Source: Branchinecta lynchi (lineage: Eukaryota; Arthropoda; Branchiopoda; Anostraca; Branchinectidae). From it: DNA of 64,000 nt. The notes beneath the pieces were generated by a model. That model did no database searches, had not been told where the DNA came from, and saw only the letters and a program-made list of their open reading frames with translations. The DNA lies in the NCBI GenBank assembly GCA_023053575.1, contig JAKZAP010000005.1, positions 8,370,001 through 8,434,000 of the forward strand. Reading direction: 5' to 3'. This document shows positions 54,363-64,000 of this stretch, in pieces. A program made the translations under genes and the position numbers. The first letter of the stretch is position 1. Each line of letters begins with the position of its first letter.

Positions 54363-56987
54363 ATGGCCGCCCAAGGCATTCGACTAAACCTGCAGAGAGA
54401 TGTATTCACTCCAAATAATGAAATACTGGAAACTTTTGTTCATGTAACAAAAACTGCCCAATCCCGGAATGTTCTTGGAAAAAAGAAGAAAGACGGCAGT
54501 AGTAGCCAATCATTTTTGTGTATATCAGTCCGTGGTGACAAACTTGGAGCTGTAATAAGTCAGGTGAAACGCAATGAGAAGAATACTTTCACTAAAAAAA
54601 GGACTTGGAACCTAGCAGAACTGCGGCTAGTTGACGGCAAGAGCCTAAATAAAGAAATCTTGGAGTTTGATATCACTTTCGATAAAGTGTACACGTGGGC
54701 CGCTAGTAACAAGCAGGAACGATTTGCATTTATGACAACCCTGTCTCGGCTTTGTGATAGGTACATGCCAAAACAGAAGCCAGTGTTTGAGAATTTCCCA
54801 GATTCTGTGTTTGATGTACCTGATCAGGGACCAGAATCCAAATCTCCACTGATGTCGATGCATTCCTTCCAGTCCAGTATTGATGAAGATATTGTATCCC
54901 CCCAGGAAGAGGCTGATCTAGACAAGCTGCTCTCAGAAAGTCAGATTGCAGTCAATAGCGCTGAAGCTTTCACCAGCTTTCTTACCAACAAACTCAGCTT
55001 GCTCGACCACTCGAACATAAAACAGCTTATTGGATCAGAGTTCCAGGTGGTTGAAGTATTGTCAATGCTTGAGAAAGCGGAGGCTCAGGCTGCCGTTATT
55101 GAGTCTGTGCTAACTGAGTATGAAACAATTCTGCAAGAAGCGAGTAGTGCCATGTCATCCGTTGGTAAAACAATTTCTCTCCAGACAACTCACCAAAATT
55201 ACCGGAGCCTGCTGAGTACTCTTGAATCAGTGATCGAACAACTTGATATAAGCACTGCTCATCAGAGTGTTATCAACAATCCAGACTTGACTCCGGGGCC
55301 AGGGTTAGACGCAGTTCGAGAAGCTGCCAAGGCTTTGCGGAAAGCTGCGTTTGCCAACTTTCCAGAAGAACTGAAGAACATGAAAGGTGTCACTAGTCAG
55401 TTGGGCAAAGTTGACCGGCTTAAGAAGAGGCTGTCTCAGTCTGTTCAGCGTTACATGAGTAACTCCTTCATCCATTTTGGGAATGATTATGGAGAAACTG
55501 TTAGCCAGCACAGCCACAGTTCTAGGAGCTCCAACTTGAGTCTCCACAAGCATAGCCATATTCACAACCAGCTAGGTGCTTATATGGAGCTTGTACATTG
55601 GATGAAGGCTATGGACCCGCAGGGCTATTCGAATCTTCTGGAGACCTATACCCTGAGCATGGCCAAATTGTATGAAAGGAGCATTGGCCAGTTTTTTGAC
55701 GAAGCACGAGCGAAGATCTTTAGCATGAAAGAAAGGAAATTAAAGGGAAGCGAATCGGGATCAAACATTGGCAAAAAGGCGGAAAATGTCGTCTCTCCAG
55801 GCTCTACCCCTACTCAGCTGCAGTCACTACTTGGCGTCGATAAAGACCAATGGTCCGTCGAAGTCGATATGAACGACCGAAAGAAGTTTGATGAGCTGCT
55901 TGAAAATGTTCTGTCAGAGCTCGAGCCCGTCTGCCTCTCCGAGCAGGAATTCAGCGTGGTATACTTCGTGCTAGACCCTACCCAGTCTGCTAACCTCGAG
56001 TCTGGGCCCACAGCTAAACAGGGAAAGCAGGCGAGTGACGAGACTCGTCGAATCATGTCGAAGATGTTCACAACCGTGGAACAGGAGTTGTCTAAGTTCA
56101 TCGCCTACTATGAGAAGCTGGATAGTTTTTATGTGCTCTATGCGCTCGTTCGCTTCGGTCAGCACGTCCTGTCAGCTCAGGACACAGGATCATTTTTAAG
56201 CGTTACTTTCGGCTCAGTTTTGGTACAGATAAAGAGAGCGTTCGATCGCTTCATGCTCGCGCAGATTAAATCGGTTGAGGAGGCTAAAGCGCCGAAGAGA
56301 AGCAAGTGCGGAATTCTTCCAGTCGTTTCGAATTTCGAGGACTTTGCTGGTGCCGCCGAAGTTGCGTTCCGCGGTTGGGACCGCCGTGTCGACTTGGACA
56401 AGTGGTACACACGCCTAGTCAGGGCCATATTTGAAGCTACCCTTCGCATCTCCAAAGACCATGGCAAAACCCCACACGAAGTAATCAAGATGGAGAACTT
56501 CCACTATTTCCACCGAATGCTTTCAAGGCTCAAAATTTCTGCGCTAGACAACGAGAAAAAAGAGGCAAAACAGAGATACAATGAGGCGTTAAAAGACTAC
56601 GTCTCCCACTATTTTGGGCGGCCACTTGTTCGTCTCAATACTTATTTTGAACGCGTCCATGTGAAGGTCAATCAAGGTGTTAAAGAAGCGGAAATCAGTT
56701 ACCAGGCGCAGTTCAGCAAGCAAGAACTACGTAAAGTGATATCTGAGTATCCGGGGAAAGAGGTGAAAAAAGGACTAGAAAGCCTGTACAAGAAAGTGGA
56801 CAAGGATTTATCCGAAGAAGCGAACTTACTTCAGATTGTTTGGAGGGCCATGCAGGAAGAGTTCGTTCACCAGTATAAAGTGTTGGAGGAAATGATTCAG
56901 CGGTGCTACCCTGGGGCCCTAATCTCTCTTGAGTTCACAATTGACGATATCCTCGCATATTTTTCTGACATAGCTCAGTCTCACTAA
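54363..56987 (+). CDS. EXOC1: Exocyst complex component 1 (SEC3), intronless coding region
   Basis: 874 codons plus TAA, close to the ~890 residues usual in animals. SEC3 is a subunit of the octameric exocyst, which tethers secretory vesicles to the plasma membrane; its N-terminal PH-like domain binds PI(4,5)P2 and Rho-family GTPases. Here residues 1-150 form that domain (LQRDVFTPNNEIL, then FLCISVRGDKLGAV and WAASNKQERFAF). A coiled-coil region follows from about 185 to 330, then a His/Ser-rich linker at about 380-400, then the long helical C-terminal domain ending EFTIDDILAYFSDIAQSH. I start at 54363 because the preceding in-frame hydrophobic codons are intron and acceptor. No intron interrupts the 2.6-kb frame, unlike the neighbouring genes. 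Confidence 0.95.
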   Translation: MAAQGIRLNLQRDVFTPNNEILETFVHVTKTAQSRNVLGKKKKDGSSSQSFLCISVRGDKLGAVISQVKRNEKNTFTKKRTWNLAELRLVDGKSLNKEILEFDITFDKVYTWAASNKQERFAFMTTLSRLCDRYMPKQKPVFENFPDSVFDVPDQGPESKSPLMSMHSFQSSIDEDIVSPQEEADLDKLLSESQIAVNSAEAFTSFLTNKLSLLDHSNIKQLIGSEFQVVEVLSMLEKAEAQAAVIESVLTEYETILQEASSAMSSVGKTISLQTTHQNYRSLLSTLESVIEQLDISTAHQSVINNPDLTPGPGLDAVREAAKALRKAAFANFPEELKNMKGVTSQLGKVDRLKKRLSQSVQRYMSNSFIHFGNDYGETVSQHSHSSRSSNLSLHKHSHIHNQLGAYMELVHWMKAMDPQGYSNLLETYTLSMAKLYERSIGQFFDEARAKIFSMKERKLKGSESGSNIGKKAENVVSPGSTPTQLQSLLGVDKDQWSVEVDMNDRKKFDELLENVLSELEPVCLSEQEFSVVYFVLDPTQSANLESGPTAKQGKQASDETRRIMSKMFTTVEQELSKFIAYYEKLDSFYVLYALVRFGQHVLSAQDTGSFLSVTFGSVLVQIKRAFDRFMLAQIKSVEEAKAPKRSKCGILPVVSNFEDFAGAAEVAFRGWDRRVDLDKWYTRLVRAIFEATLRISKDHGKTPHEVIKMENFHYFHRMLSRLKISALDNEKKEAKQRYNEALKDYVSHYFGRPLVRLNTYFERVHVKVNQGVKEAEISYQAQFSKQELRKVISEYPGKEVKKGLESLYKKVDKDLSEEANLLQIVWRAMQEEFVHQYKVLEEMIQRCYPGALISLEFTIDDILAYFSDIAQSH

Positions 56988-58859
56988 CTTCCATAACGGC
57001 CTAGAGGTTTAGAGTGCAGTGTTATGGACCAGGAACTGACCATCTTTGCTTCACAGGAATGGCTCTGAGAGTGATGATAGTAGGCCTAGAATGCACTGTG
57101 CTGTGCACTGTGCTGCACCAAAGAAGGCTTTTGTGATTATGGAAGTAGGTTGCGTTACCATTGTAGGTAAGACAGGGCATTTTAGACTCCCTTGACGGTG
57201 AGGATTCATACTGTTTTCTTTGTGTGCAAGGGGGGGGGGGGGGTGGAGTCCGGGTCTTACCTGTACTTTGCATTCAGCTTCGTAAAGTTTTATATTGATT
57301 AATCTGTCGCCACCTGTTAGCTGGGATAGGTACACCTGTGTCATTGTTTGAGTGAGAGAAAACCTGTAACGTCATCCGATGCGATCGCTGTGTGCCAGTC
57401 GCTCGCCAATCAAAGGTTTTTCAAGTGATACAAAAAAAGAAATTTTGTCCGGTCGACAGCCGCTGCTGGTAATTATCCGTTTAGAAGGCTGTGTATTTGC
57501 GCGGTAACTTCACTATCAGAAGGTTGATAACGCCTACAAGATGCCCGTCCTTGTGATAAATTTTAAACTTCTGTTACCTTTCGCGGAAAAAATAACGCCC
57601 ACAATAGGCGAAAGTGCTTTTTCCTGACATAGAACACTAAAAATGTTCACTGGGTTTCTGTTCGTTTCTGAAAACATTGAATACACGGATGCGCACCCTA
57701 GTGTTAAATGTTATCGAACTTCTGTCACTTGTATGTGCCAGTTTCCTAGTGCCGCTCAGAGGGTTTCATAGTGAGTATACAAAAAAAATAAGACGGATTT
57801 TGTGCGGTTCGTAGTCTCTGCTGTAAATTACTTGGTTAAAAGGCTAGTAGGCCTACATTTGCCCGTTTCAGTTGCTGTAGTTTGATTGTTTGGTTCACGT
57901 TAGCTTGAACTGTAATCGTTTCGGAGTTGTTGTGGTAGTAGTTGCATTGCGTTGATCCACTTTTAGGTGCGTTTCACTGTGAACTCCAAGAGTTGAACTT
58001 GCACATATGCAGAGGACAAGCGAGCTTGTGTTTAAACTTTTTTGTTTCTGTTGCTGTTTTTGCCCCGTGAATTAAAAGTTTCTTGTATGTATCTTTCCAT
58101 CTTAGCGTTAAACTCGATAGTTTCGGACAAATGATAGACAAGTTTGATTCGAAACTCCCCGGAATTAAAGTACGGAATTGGGAGTACATATTAGCTCTAG
58201 GTTAGTAGGTTAACGAAGCTCTTAACTTAACTATTAAAATTGAATGATTTTTATTACATGCAACCTTAAGTCGTTTGAACAGTATATAGACACACAAAAA
58301 AGAAAAAAGCCATAACAAGAAATACACAGGAAAAACACGAAAAAACACCGCATTGGGCGATGGTCAAGGAGGAGGCTGGACAGTGACAAAAGCTATTCAC
58401 GTGTTTCTTTTAATTTCCTTGTTGGGTCGAATAAGGAACTCTTCGCAACGAGTCGTTGATTGCGCGTGAGGTGAGGAAAGCATGGAAGAAACGGAGGTAT
58501 GTGAAAAAGCATGTTCGCATTCGACTGGTGTCTTACTTCCGGAGAATCGGGTACAGACCAGCAAGGAATAGTACAAAGGAGCAAAAACTTGTGTAGAGTT
58601 TTGCGAGACCTCGTCGGTTTTACCTGGCCCTGTTCGGTATGATTTTTCCATAGCCCATCCGCGTTGCACTAGTAGTTGACGCTGTTGACAGAACAACTGC
58701 TTCACAAATTTTTCTTATATTTAATATCTTACGATACAACCGTTAAAAAGATCTTGATTATTTACAGTTGTAAAATTAAACCCCAGAAACCCCAAAAAGG
58801 CTCTTAAACGTGATTATTGTTTGAGAGATGTTCAGCTAGTGTTGCGAGCGGGTCGAGAC
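56988..58859. other. EXOC1 downstream region
   Basis: The 3' untranslated region begins here. No canonical AATAAA was seen in the next 2 kb. A G run at 57230-57243 and a retrotransposon-tail-like A-rich segment at 58265-58390 (partner of 14740-14965) are the only features noted. Confidence 0.55.
58265..58390 (-). repeat. Retrotransposon-tail-like repeat, copy 2
   Basis: It shares AACAAGAAATACACA, AAAAACACGAAAA and CGCATTGGGC with 14740-14965 in the same order. Confidence 0.45.
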
Positions 58860-59276
58860 CAGAGATGGGCGAATCCATATTGGGATTCGAATCCAGGATT
58901 CGTCCTTTTGGCCGGATTCGAATCTTCCGCTTGCCAGGCTGGATTCGGATTCCAAACTTTCTGTCTTGCGAATCCGCCCAAATTTCTAGTCTACATCCTT
59001 CCAGATTCCGTTTCCCAATTTTTAGACAGTGGGCTTAGGCGATCCGGCTTTTCTATCTCCACCACCATTCATCCTCAGTAGGCCTAATATATCATGGTAT
59101 CTAATGACCTTAGACATCAGTGCTTTCTTTCACCTCTAAATTTTAAGCTACAACCTATGTACATGATTTGATTTTTGTTAAGGTGGGATTCGAATCCTCA
59201 GCATGAAATGGCGGAATCGGATTTGTACCTAGGATTCGGATTCGAATACTTTCATGATCTGATTCGCCCATCTCCG
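58860..59276. mobile_element. hAT-like non-autonomous DNA transposon, copy 2 (inverted)
   Basis: Starts CAGAGATGGGCGAATCC, ends with the inverse of CGGAGATGGGCGAATCAG. Flanking octamers GTCGAGAC (58852-58859) and GACGAGAG (59277-59284) agree at six of eight positions. The interior matches copy 1 (4408-4862) in reverse. It is full of GGATTCGAATCC-type repeats and is non-coding. Confidence 0.82.
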
Positions 59277-59450
59277 GACGAGAGTCGAGAAAGGCGAGAG
59301 TTAGTTTTCTCAGCGAACTAAATGTGTCTTGGGTGTCAGGGAAAGAAAAAAAAACTTCGTATCGCTCGAACTTGTTTTATGGTTGAAAAAAAAAAGTTTA
59401 ATTTTACTTCAACAATTTTATCGTTTGAATTGTCTCCATTTATTTGTCTT

Positions 59451-59866
59451 AAAGGCGTATTCTCGGCGTTCCCAGAGGACTCCACTTGAGGAGTCCCCGC
59501 GTTTTTGTTTGGCCTGGGGATTCACTCCCCGTATTCACTCGAGTCCCCATGGACGGTCAGTCTCCGTATCATCACCATCATCAGGAAGGACTCCCTTTCA
59601 GATTCAGAGGGGGATAAATTTTTGCTGGTGTTGATGCAATGGAAATGTAATTAAAAACAATCAGAATAAACAAAACCAAAAATAAAGTGGATCCAGACTA
59701 ATTTCGTTAATTGCATATTTTTTTTTTGAACAAAATCCATTTTGGAAGCATTCTACGTGTTCTCGTAGTTTTCCTTACGCGGACACCGCGCGGAGTGACT
59801 CCTTCTATTCTCGCCGTCCCTTCGATTCCCCGAGGAGTCCTCGGGGAACGGCGAGAATACGCCTTT
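59451..59866. mobile_element. 416-bp inverted-repeat element
   Basis: Terminal inverted repeats AAAGGCGTATTCTCGGCG and CGGCGAGAATACGCCTTT extend inward through the CGTTCCC and GAGGACTCC blocks. No clear target duplication. Short open frames inside are not conserved on any evidence available here. Confidence 0.75.
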
Positions 59867-61265
59867 ATCTAAAAGGACGATTTAAAATATTGTGAAAAAG
59901 CCATAACTCGGAACAGCGATTGCAGCCCGAACGATGAGAGAAACAGGGTGTTTCTGAATTATAGTAGACCCAGTGACTACTTAATAGTACACACAACCTG
60001 TCTTTTCTCACGAATACGGAGCGTTTTATGGCATGTTTGAGCAAGGCAACCTTACATAAAGCGATGTTACCCTGAGGTGACGCCTAAAAGTCAAAGTTTG
60101 TATGAATTTTGCAGGAGGATGATCTGACACACCAAACAAACTCTTTTTGTTATCCAGATCTAAGACTCCTCTATTTGGCACAAGATACATTTAAAGCGAT
60201 TGTGTGAAGCTGGTAGAGAATAATTGTTCCCTGTTATCCTAGATTAGAAAATATCATTTGATATAGCGCGTCGTGTCACCCCTTAAAGCGCACCTCGCAC
60301 TATCTCCTGTTTATGTTCCAATATTCAAGGTCGTCTGAATACTGTAAAGCTATGCTCTGCTTTTTTGAAAATATCATCGGCCTTGCCTGTTTTGACCCTT
60401 TTCCCAGGCCCACCGACTTCTAGCAAGATCTCGTCAAAATTCAGAAATTGGTTTTATGCCTCAGTAGCATTAGCATGATACGCGAACACTCGTCTGGAGC
60501 CTAGTGCGCATGGAAATTAGTGAATCGCGACAAGTGCAAAGATGGTGAGGTGATGGTAGCGGGTTCAGAATGTAACAGGAAATTTGGATCTTCGGGTTTA
60601 AGAACTAATGAATTGTGTTTAAGTTATGAAGTAGGTTGGATTGGAATTATACGTGCGACAGGTCCTTTAAACTCTTGATAGTCCTCAATTGTTAATTCTA
60701 ATCAGCGTTTGCTTCGTACAAGCCCACCCTTGTGGCACTTCATCAAAGCTAGACACGATTTTAGGCATTCAAAATTATCGTGCTACATAGCGACATATTC
60801 AAGCAAGAGAAATACAAATGAAAGGCGACATTCAAAATATTTGCAATGTGTAAGTTGACATCTGACACCTACGAATTACACACATATGCCATTAGAAACC
60901 ATTGACAGATTATTCTGTAGCTCATGGAAGGAATTCCGGAGTTGTGGCGTAGCAGAATCTGGAATAAGCAGTATTAAGGTTGACAGAATGTGATAAAGGG
61001 GTTAGAGACTCTACTGTAAAGCTAGCTTATTTTATATCTTAGATTTTTAAATGCTTGAATTATTTAACTCTGCTGAGAGATTTTTATTTTTTTCATATTG
61101 TCCTCTAGTAGTGACGTTCAGAATTTGCACTGCTGGCCCGACAAGACAAAGTTCATCACGATGTGGAGAATTCGAATTTCAGCTAAAGCGTGTATTTCAG
61201 TGGTTAGTGAACCCTCGAATGAACCGAAGCTCATGGAATGTTCAGTTTTATGGCACTTGCCTTCC
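59867..61265. other. Intergenic, nothing recognised
   Basis: AT-rich DNA without a recognisable repeat family or exon up to the G-family block. Confidence 0.5.
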
Positions 61266-62290
61266 GGCCAGGTGCCATATACTGATCACTTTTCCATCGG
61301 TCGGTCAGTCCGGTGTTTGTGAGTTAAGGACAATAAAACTTGGCAGGCATATTAGGGACCTGACCAAACTAACTTGTAAATAGTCGCTTGCTGGATCCGA
61401 CCATTGTGAGGGAAGGGGGGGGGGGGAGCCGGAATCCGGAATTTAGTGACATGCATAACTTTCGAACGGGTGATCAGATCTTAATGAAACTTAATATTTA
61501 GAAATAAGTCATGCTTCAGATGTCCCATTTCAATTCCGGATCGAATCCGATGAATGTGGGGGGGGGGAATCAGAAATCATATGACACGCTAAGAGTGGAG
61601 CATTGAAACTTGGTGGGAAGAACAAGCACAAGTCCTAGGTACATCGTTGACAGAACCTGACCGGATTCGTGCACTGTGGGGGGAGTTGGAGGGGAGTTAC
61701 GGTGATACGGAGTTAAGTTACTTCCAGGTGGGATAGACACTGAAACTTGGCAGGCAAGTCAGGGATCTGACCAGATTAACCTGGTCAACTTCCCGATCCG
61801 ACCACCGTGGGGCGAGTGGAGGGATGGGGAATTCGGAATCTTGAGGAATGTATAACATTGGAACGGGTGATAGGATCTTAACAAAACTTGATATTTGGAA
61901 AGACCTCGTGTCTCGGACGACCCATTTAAAGTCTGGACCGGATCCGAAAAATGTTTTTTTTTTTTGGGGGGGGGGGAGTCGGAGGGGGGAACCGCAAATC
62001 TTATTACACGCTTACAGTGGAGCGATTGGGATGAAACTTGGTGGGAAGGACAAACACAAAACTAGATACATCACTGATAGAACCGGACCCCATATGGGCA
62101 CTGTGGGGGGAGTTAGAGGTCCGGAACTCCGTCCATCGCGAGTTAAGATATTTCCATATGTGGTAGGACGATGAAACTTGGCTTGTACATTAGAGACTTG
62201 ACATGATTGGCTTAGAAATAGTCAGTTTTCTGACCCAACAGTCGTGGGGGAGTGGAGGAAGAGGGGATCTTGAATTTTGAGGTATGTCCA
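61266..62290 (+). repeat. G-family minisatellite, best copy
   Basis: It begins ATACTGATCACTTTTCCATC and GGTCGGTCAG. It then alternates a GATGAAACTTGGTGGGAAG or AAACTTGGCAGGCA phrase with a G run and a CCGGAT(C)CG(A/T) phrase at about 100-bp spacing, giving a ~300-bp higher-order unit repeated about three times. The same order appears inverted inside transposon R. Confidence 0.8.
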
Positions 62291-63698
62291 TAACCATTCT
62301 TATCTCAAGAGTTTTGCTTACAAATGATCACAACAAACCCACGAATTCCTACTTTAATCCTCTGACCCAGCCTTGCAAGTGCCATATGAGCTTCCAGCTC
62401 TTGTTGTTTGTTTTATGCCACTGGCGTGTCTGTCGCTTGTATGCAACTTCAGCTTTTCCACAGTTGTCAATAGAATTGGACCTTACCAGACTGTAAGGCC
62501 AATTTTGAAGAAAGCCTGCTATTGCACGGGGACCAAAAACATGTTTATTTTCCGGCAATCATTTACCCTTGTAGTTGCTAAATATTTCAAGCATGGAGGT
62601 ACAAGCACGTAAAGGTACCACAATTCCAAAAGAAAGAACAAGTTCGATAAAAATCGAGTAAATGAAAAGCGGAACAGCGAAGTAACACACTTTCATCGAG
62701 CCTTCATTTTCATTATTTTCATGAATGAGTGGTGGGTAACTAATGTCGTATGTAGGGATATTCGGTCAGACTTGAACAACCCAAACGAAGTAAGTGAACG
62801 TGCAATTTTGTCACAGTTCGTAATAGTTTATGGTAGGAAGATATTGTACTGTTACGAATTTTAGAGGCGAGTACAGTTGGCTTTTAAGGTCACCTGAACA
62901 ATGAAACCATACTTGAACACATCATGGAGAATGCATTTACAGACACGGCCATGGAGAGTATTCTTCTCCTGAGCGTGACGTTTTCAAAATAGGGATGTTC
63001 GTTTCTGGAGGTTTGCACATCAGACTCCAAGACAAAAAGCGCAATTCATTCAAATCTTGTACAGCGCTGGCGGGATTGTATTGGAATTTCTTCTAGATAT
63101 ACGTTTGGGCTTAGCTGGTTAAAAATATTCCAGAAGAAGAGTTGATCGGAAACATTTGTTCATTTCTAGAATTGTTCAGTACTGAAATAAGGACAGATGC
63201 AAAATGGAGCAAAAATCATAGCTTGGAAACACTATTTCGTATTTGGAATGGGTTTCTGCAGGCAATGTTAAAGGAAGTCATACTGATAGGGATGATACTT
63301 GGTACTCTTCATTCAGGTGTCCTTTAAGCATGAACAGCGTATTTTGACCCCGTCATTATATTGCATATGACTCGTTTGCTCTAGAACAGCTTCATCTTTG
63401 GTCGGTGTCTTGTGTCTCTTGTACGGACTGGAGCAGTAAATATGCAGAGACATAGGTTTTGACCGCCTTTTGTTTGGTAACTATGAGTTCATCTGCGATT
63501 GTAGACTCTTCTTGATACCGGTTTCCACGTTAGCTATTAAGAACTAGTTAAACGCGTAACACGCGCATAGTCGTGGCGGCTGAGTTTTCAACAAACATAG
63601 CGGGTCCATTATTACACCCTTCTTGGCTCAGTCGGTAACTGATTTGGAATCGTGTCACACGTTTCATACGTGATAAGCGTAAGAAAAGCCAGTGAAAG
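62291..63698. other. Intergenic region and presumed GALE promoter area
   Basis: No repeat family or exon was recognised. The last ~170 bp before 63699 is relatively CpG-rich, with GTAACACGCGC and GTCGTGGCGGC, and could hold the GALE promoter; no TATA box or other defined element was identified. Confidence 0.4.
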
Positions 63699-63709
63699 AT
63701 GGGGATAGC
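63699..63709 (+). other. Possible upstream GALE exon end with in-frame ATG
   Basis: ATGGGGATAGC is followed by the donor GTAAGT at 63710. Splicing to the acceptor at 63816 would give a 107-bp intron and the frame MGIAVN continuing into the annotated Met. It could equally be plain 5' untranslated exon. No upstream exon start can be set. Confidence 0.35.
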
Positions 63710-63793
63710 GTAAGTCACTTAAGCCTGTCTTATCGATCTTTATGATGTATTAGTTATATGATTTGAAAGTTAAACCTTGGTGTTATCGAGTGA

Positions 63794-63925
<132 letters not shown>

Positions 63926-64000
63926 TAATTCCGACGGTCACTAGCTGTTCGTTGATGTCTGCCGATTAGTATTGCTGATTGGCATTGCGCTCCAGCAGAC

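Noticed and set aside
63617..63690. tRNA-like A box (TTGGCTCAGTCGGTA)
   Set aside because: There is no B box (GTTCGANTC type) at the right distance and no cloverleaf could be drawn.

Overview
This is nuclear DNA from an animal, probably a marine invertebrate. Genes have GT-AG introns, the recognisable proteins are metazoan or eukaryotic families, and most of the window is decayed transposon and minisatellite sequence. Poly-G/poly-C runs and the palindrome TAGGCCTA recur. I see no bacterial operons, rRNA, tRNA or CRISPR. The species cannot be named from the sequence alone.

Three host genes are supported, all on the + strand. (1) 5118-30382: a RIPOR/FAM65 (Rho family-interacting cell polarisation regulator) gene. 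Eleven exons splice in one continuous frame (771 residues plus stop); the N-terminal exons are missing and probably lie upstream. (2) 54346-56987: EXOC1/SEC3, the exocyst subunit that binds PIP2 membranes. Its 874-codon reading frame has no intron but is preceded by a clear splice acceptor. (3) 63817-63913: the first coding exon of UDP-galactose 4-epimerase (GALE), running off the right edge.

Layout: 1-5117 is repeat-rich DNA without a recognised exon. 5118-30382 is the RIPOR gene, whose introns carry small inverted-repeat transposons and copies of a ~1 kb composite repeat (called E here). 30383-36700 is intergenic and repeat-derived. 36705-49800 is one large nested transposon complex. 49809-54065 holds inverted and tandem repeats, a nested pair of small elements and a dead non-LTR reverse transcriptase. 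EXOC1 follows, then repeat-rich intergenic DNA, then GALE.

The most striking structure is the giant palindrome at 36.7-49.8 kb. Its junctions explain it. One DNA transposon (L, 36705-49800, flanked by the 8-bp duplication CCCAGATT) has a second copy of the same family (R, 44381-49629, flanked by GGTGGTCA) inserted in reverse orientation into the subterminal repeats of L's own right end. L was also hit by a 701-bp element with ~258-bp inverted repeats (8-bp duplication GCATGCTT) and by a 5'-truncated LINE (15-bp duplication). Copy R keeps the matching uninterrupted sites. The order of events can therefore be read from this one window.
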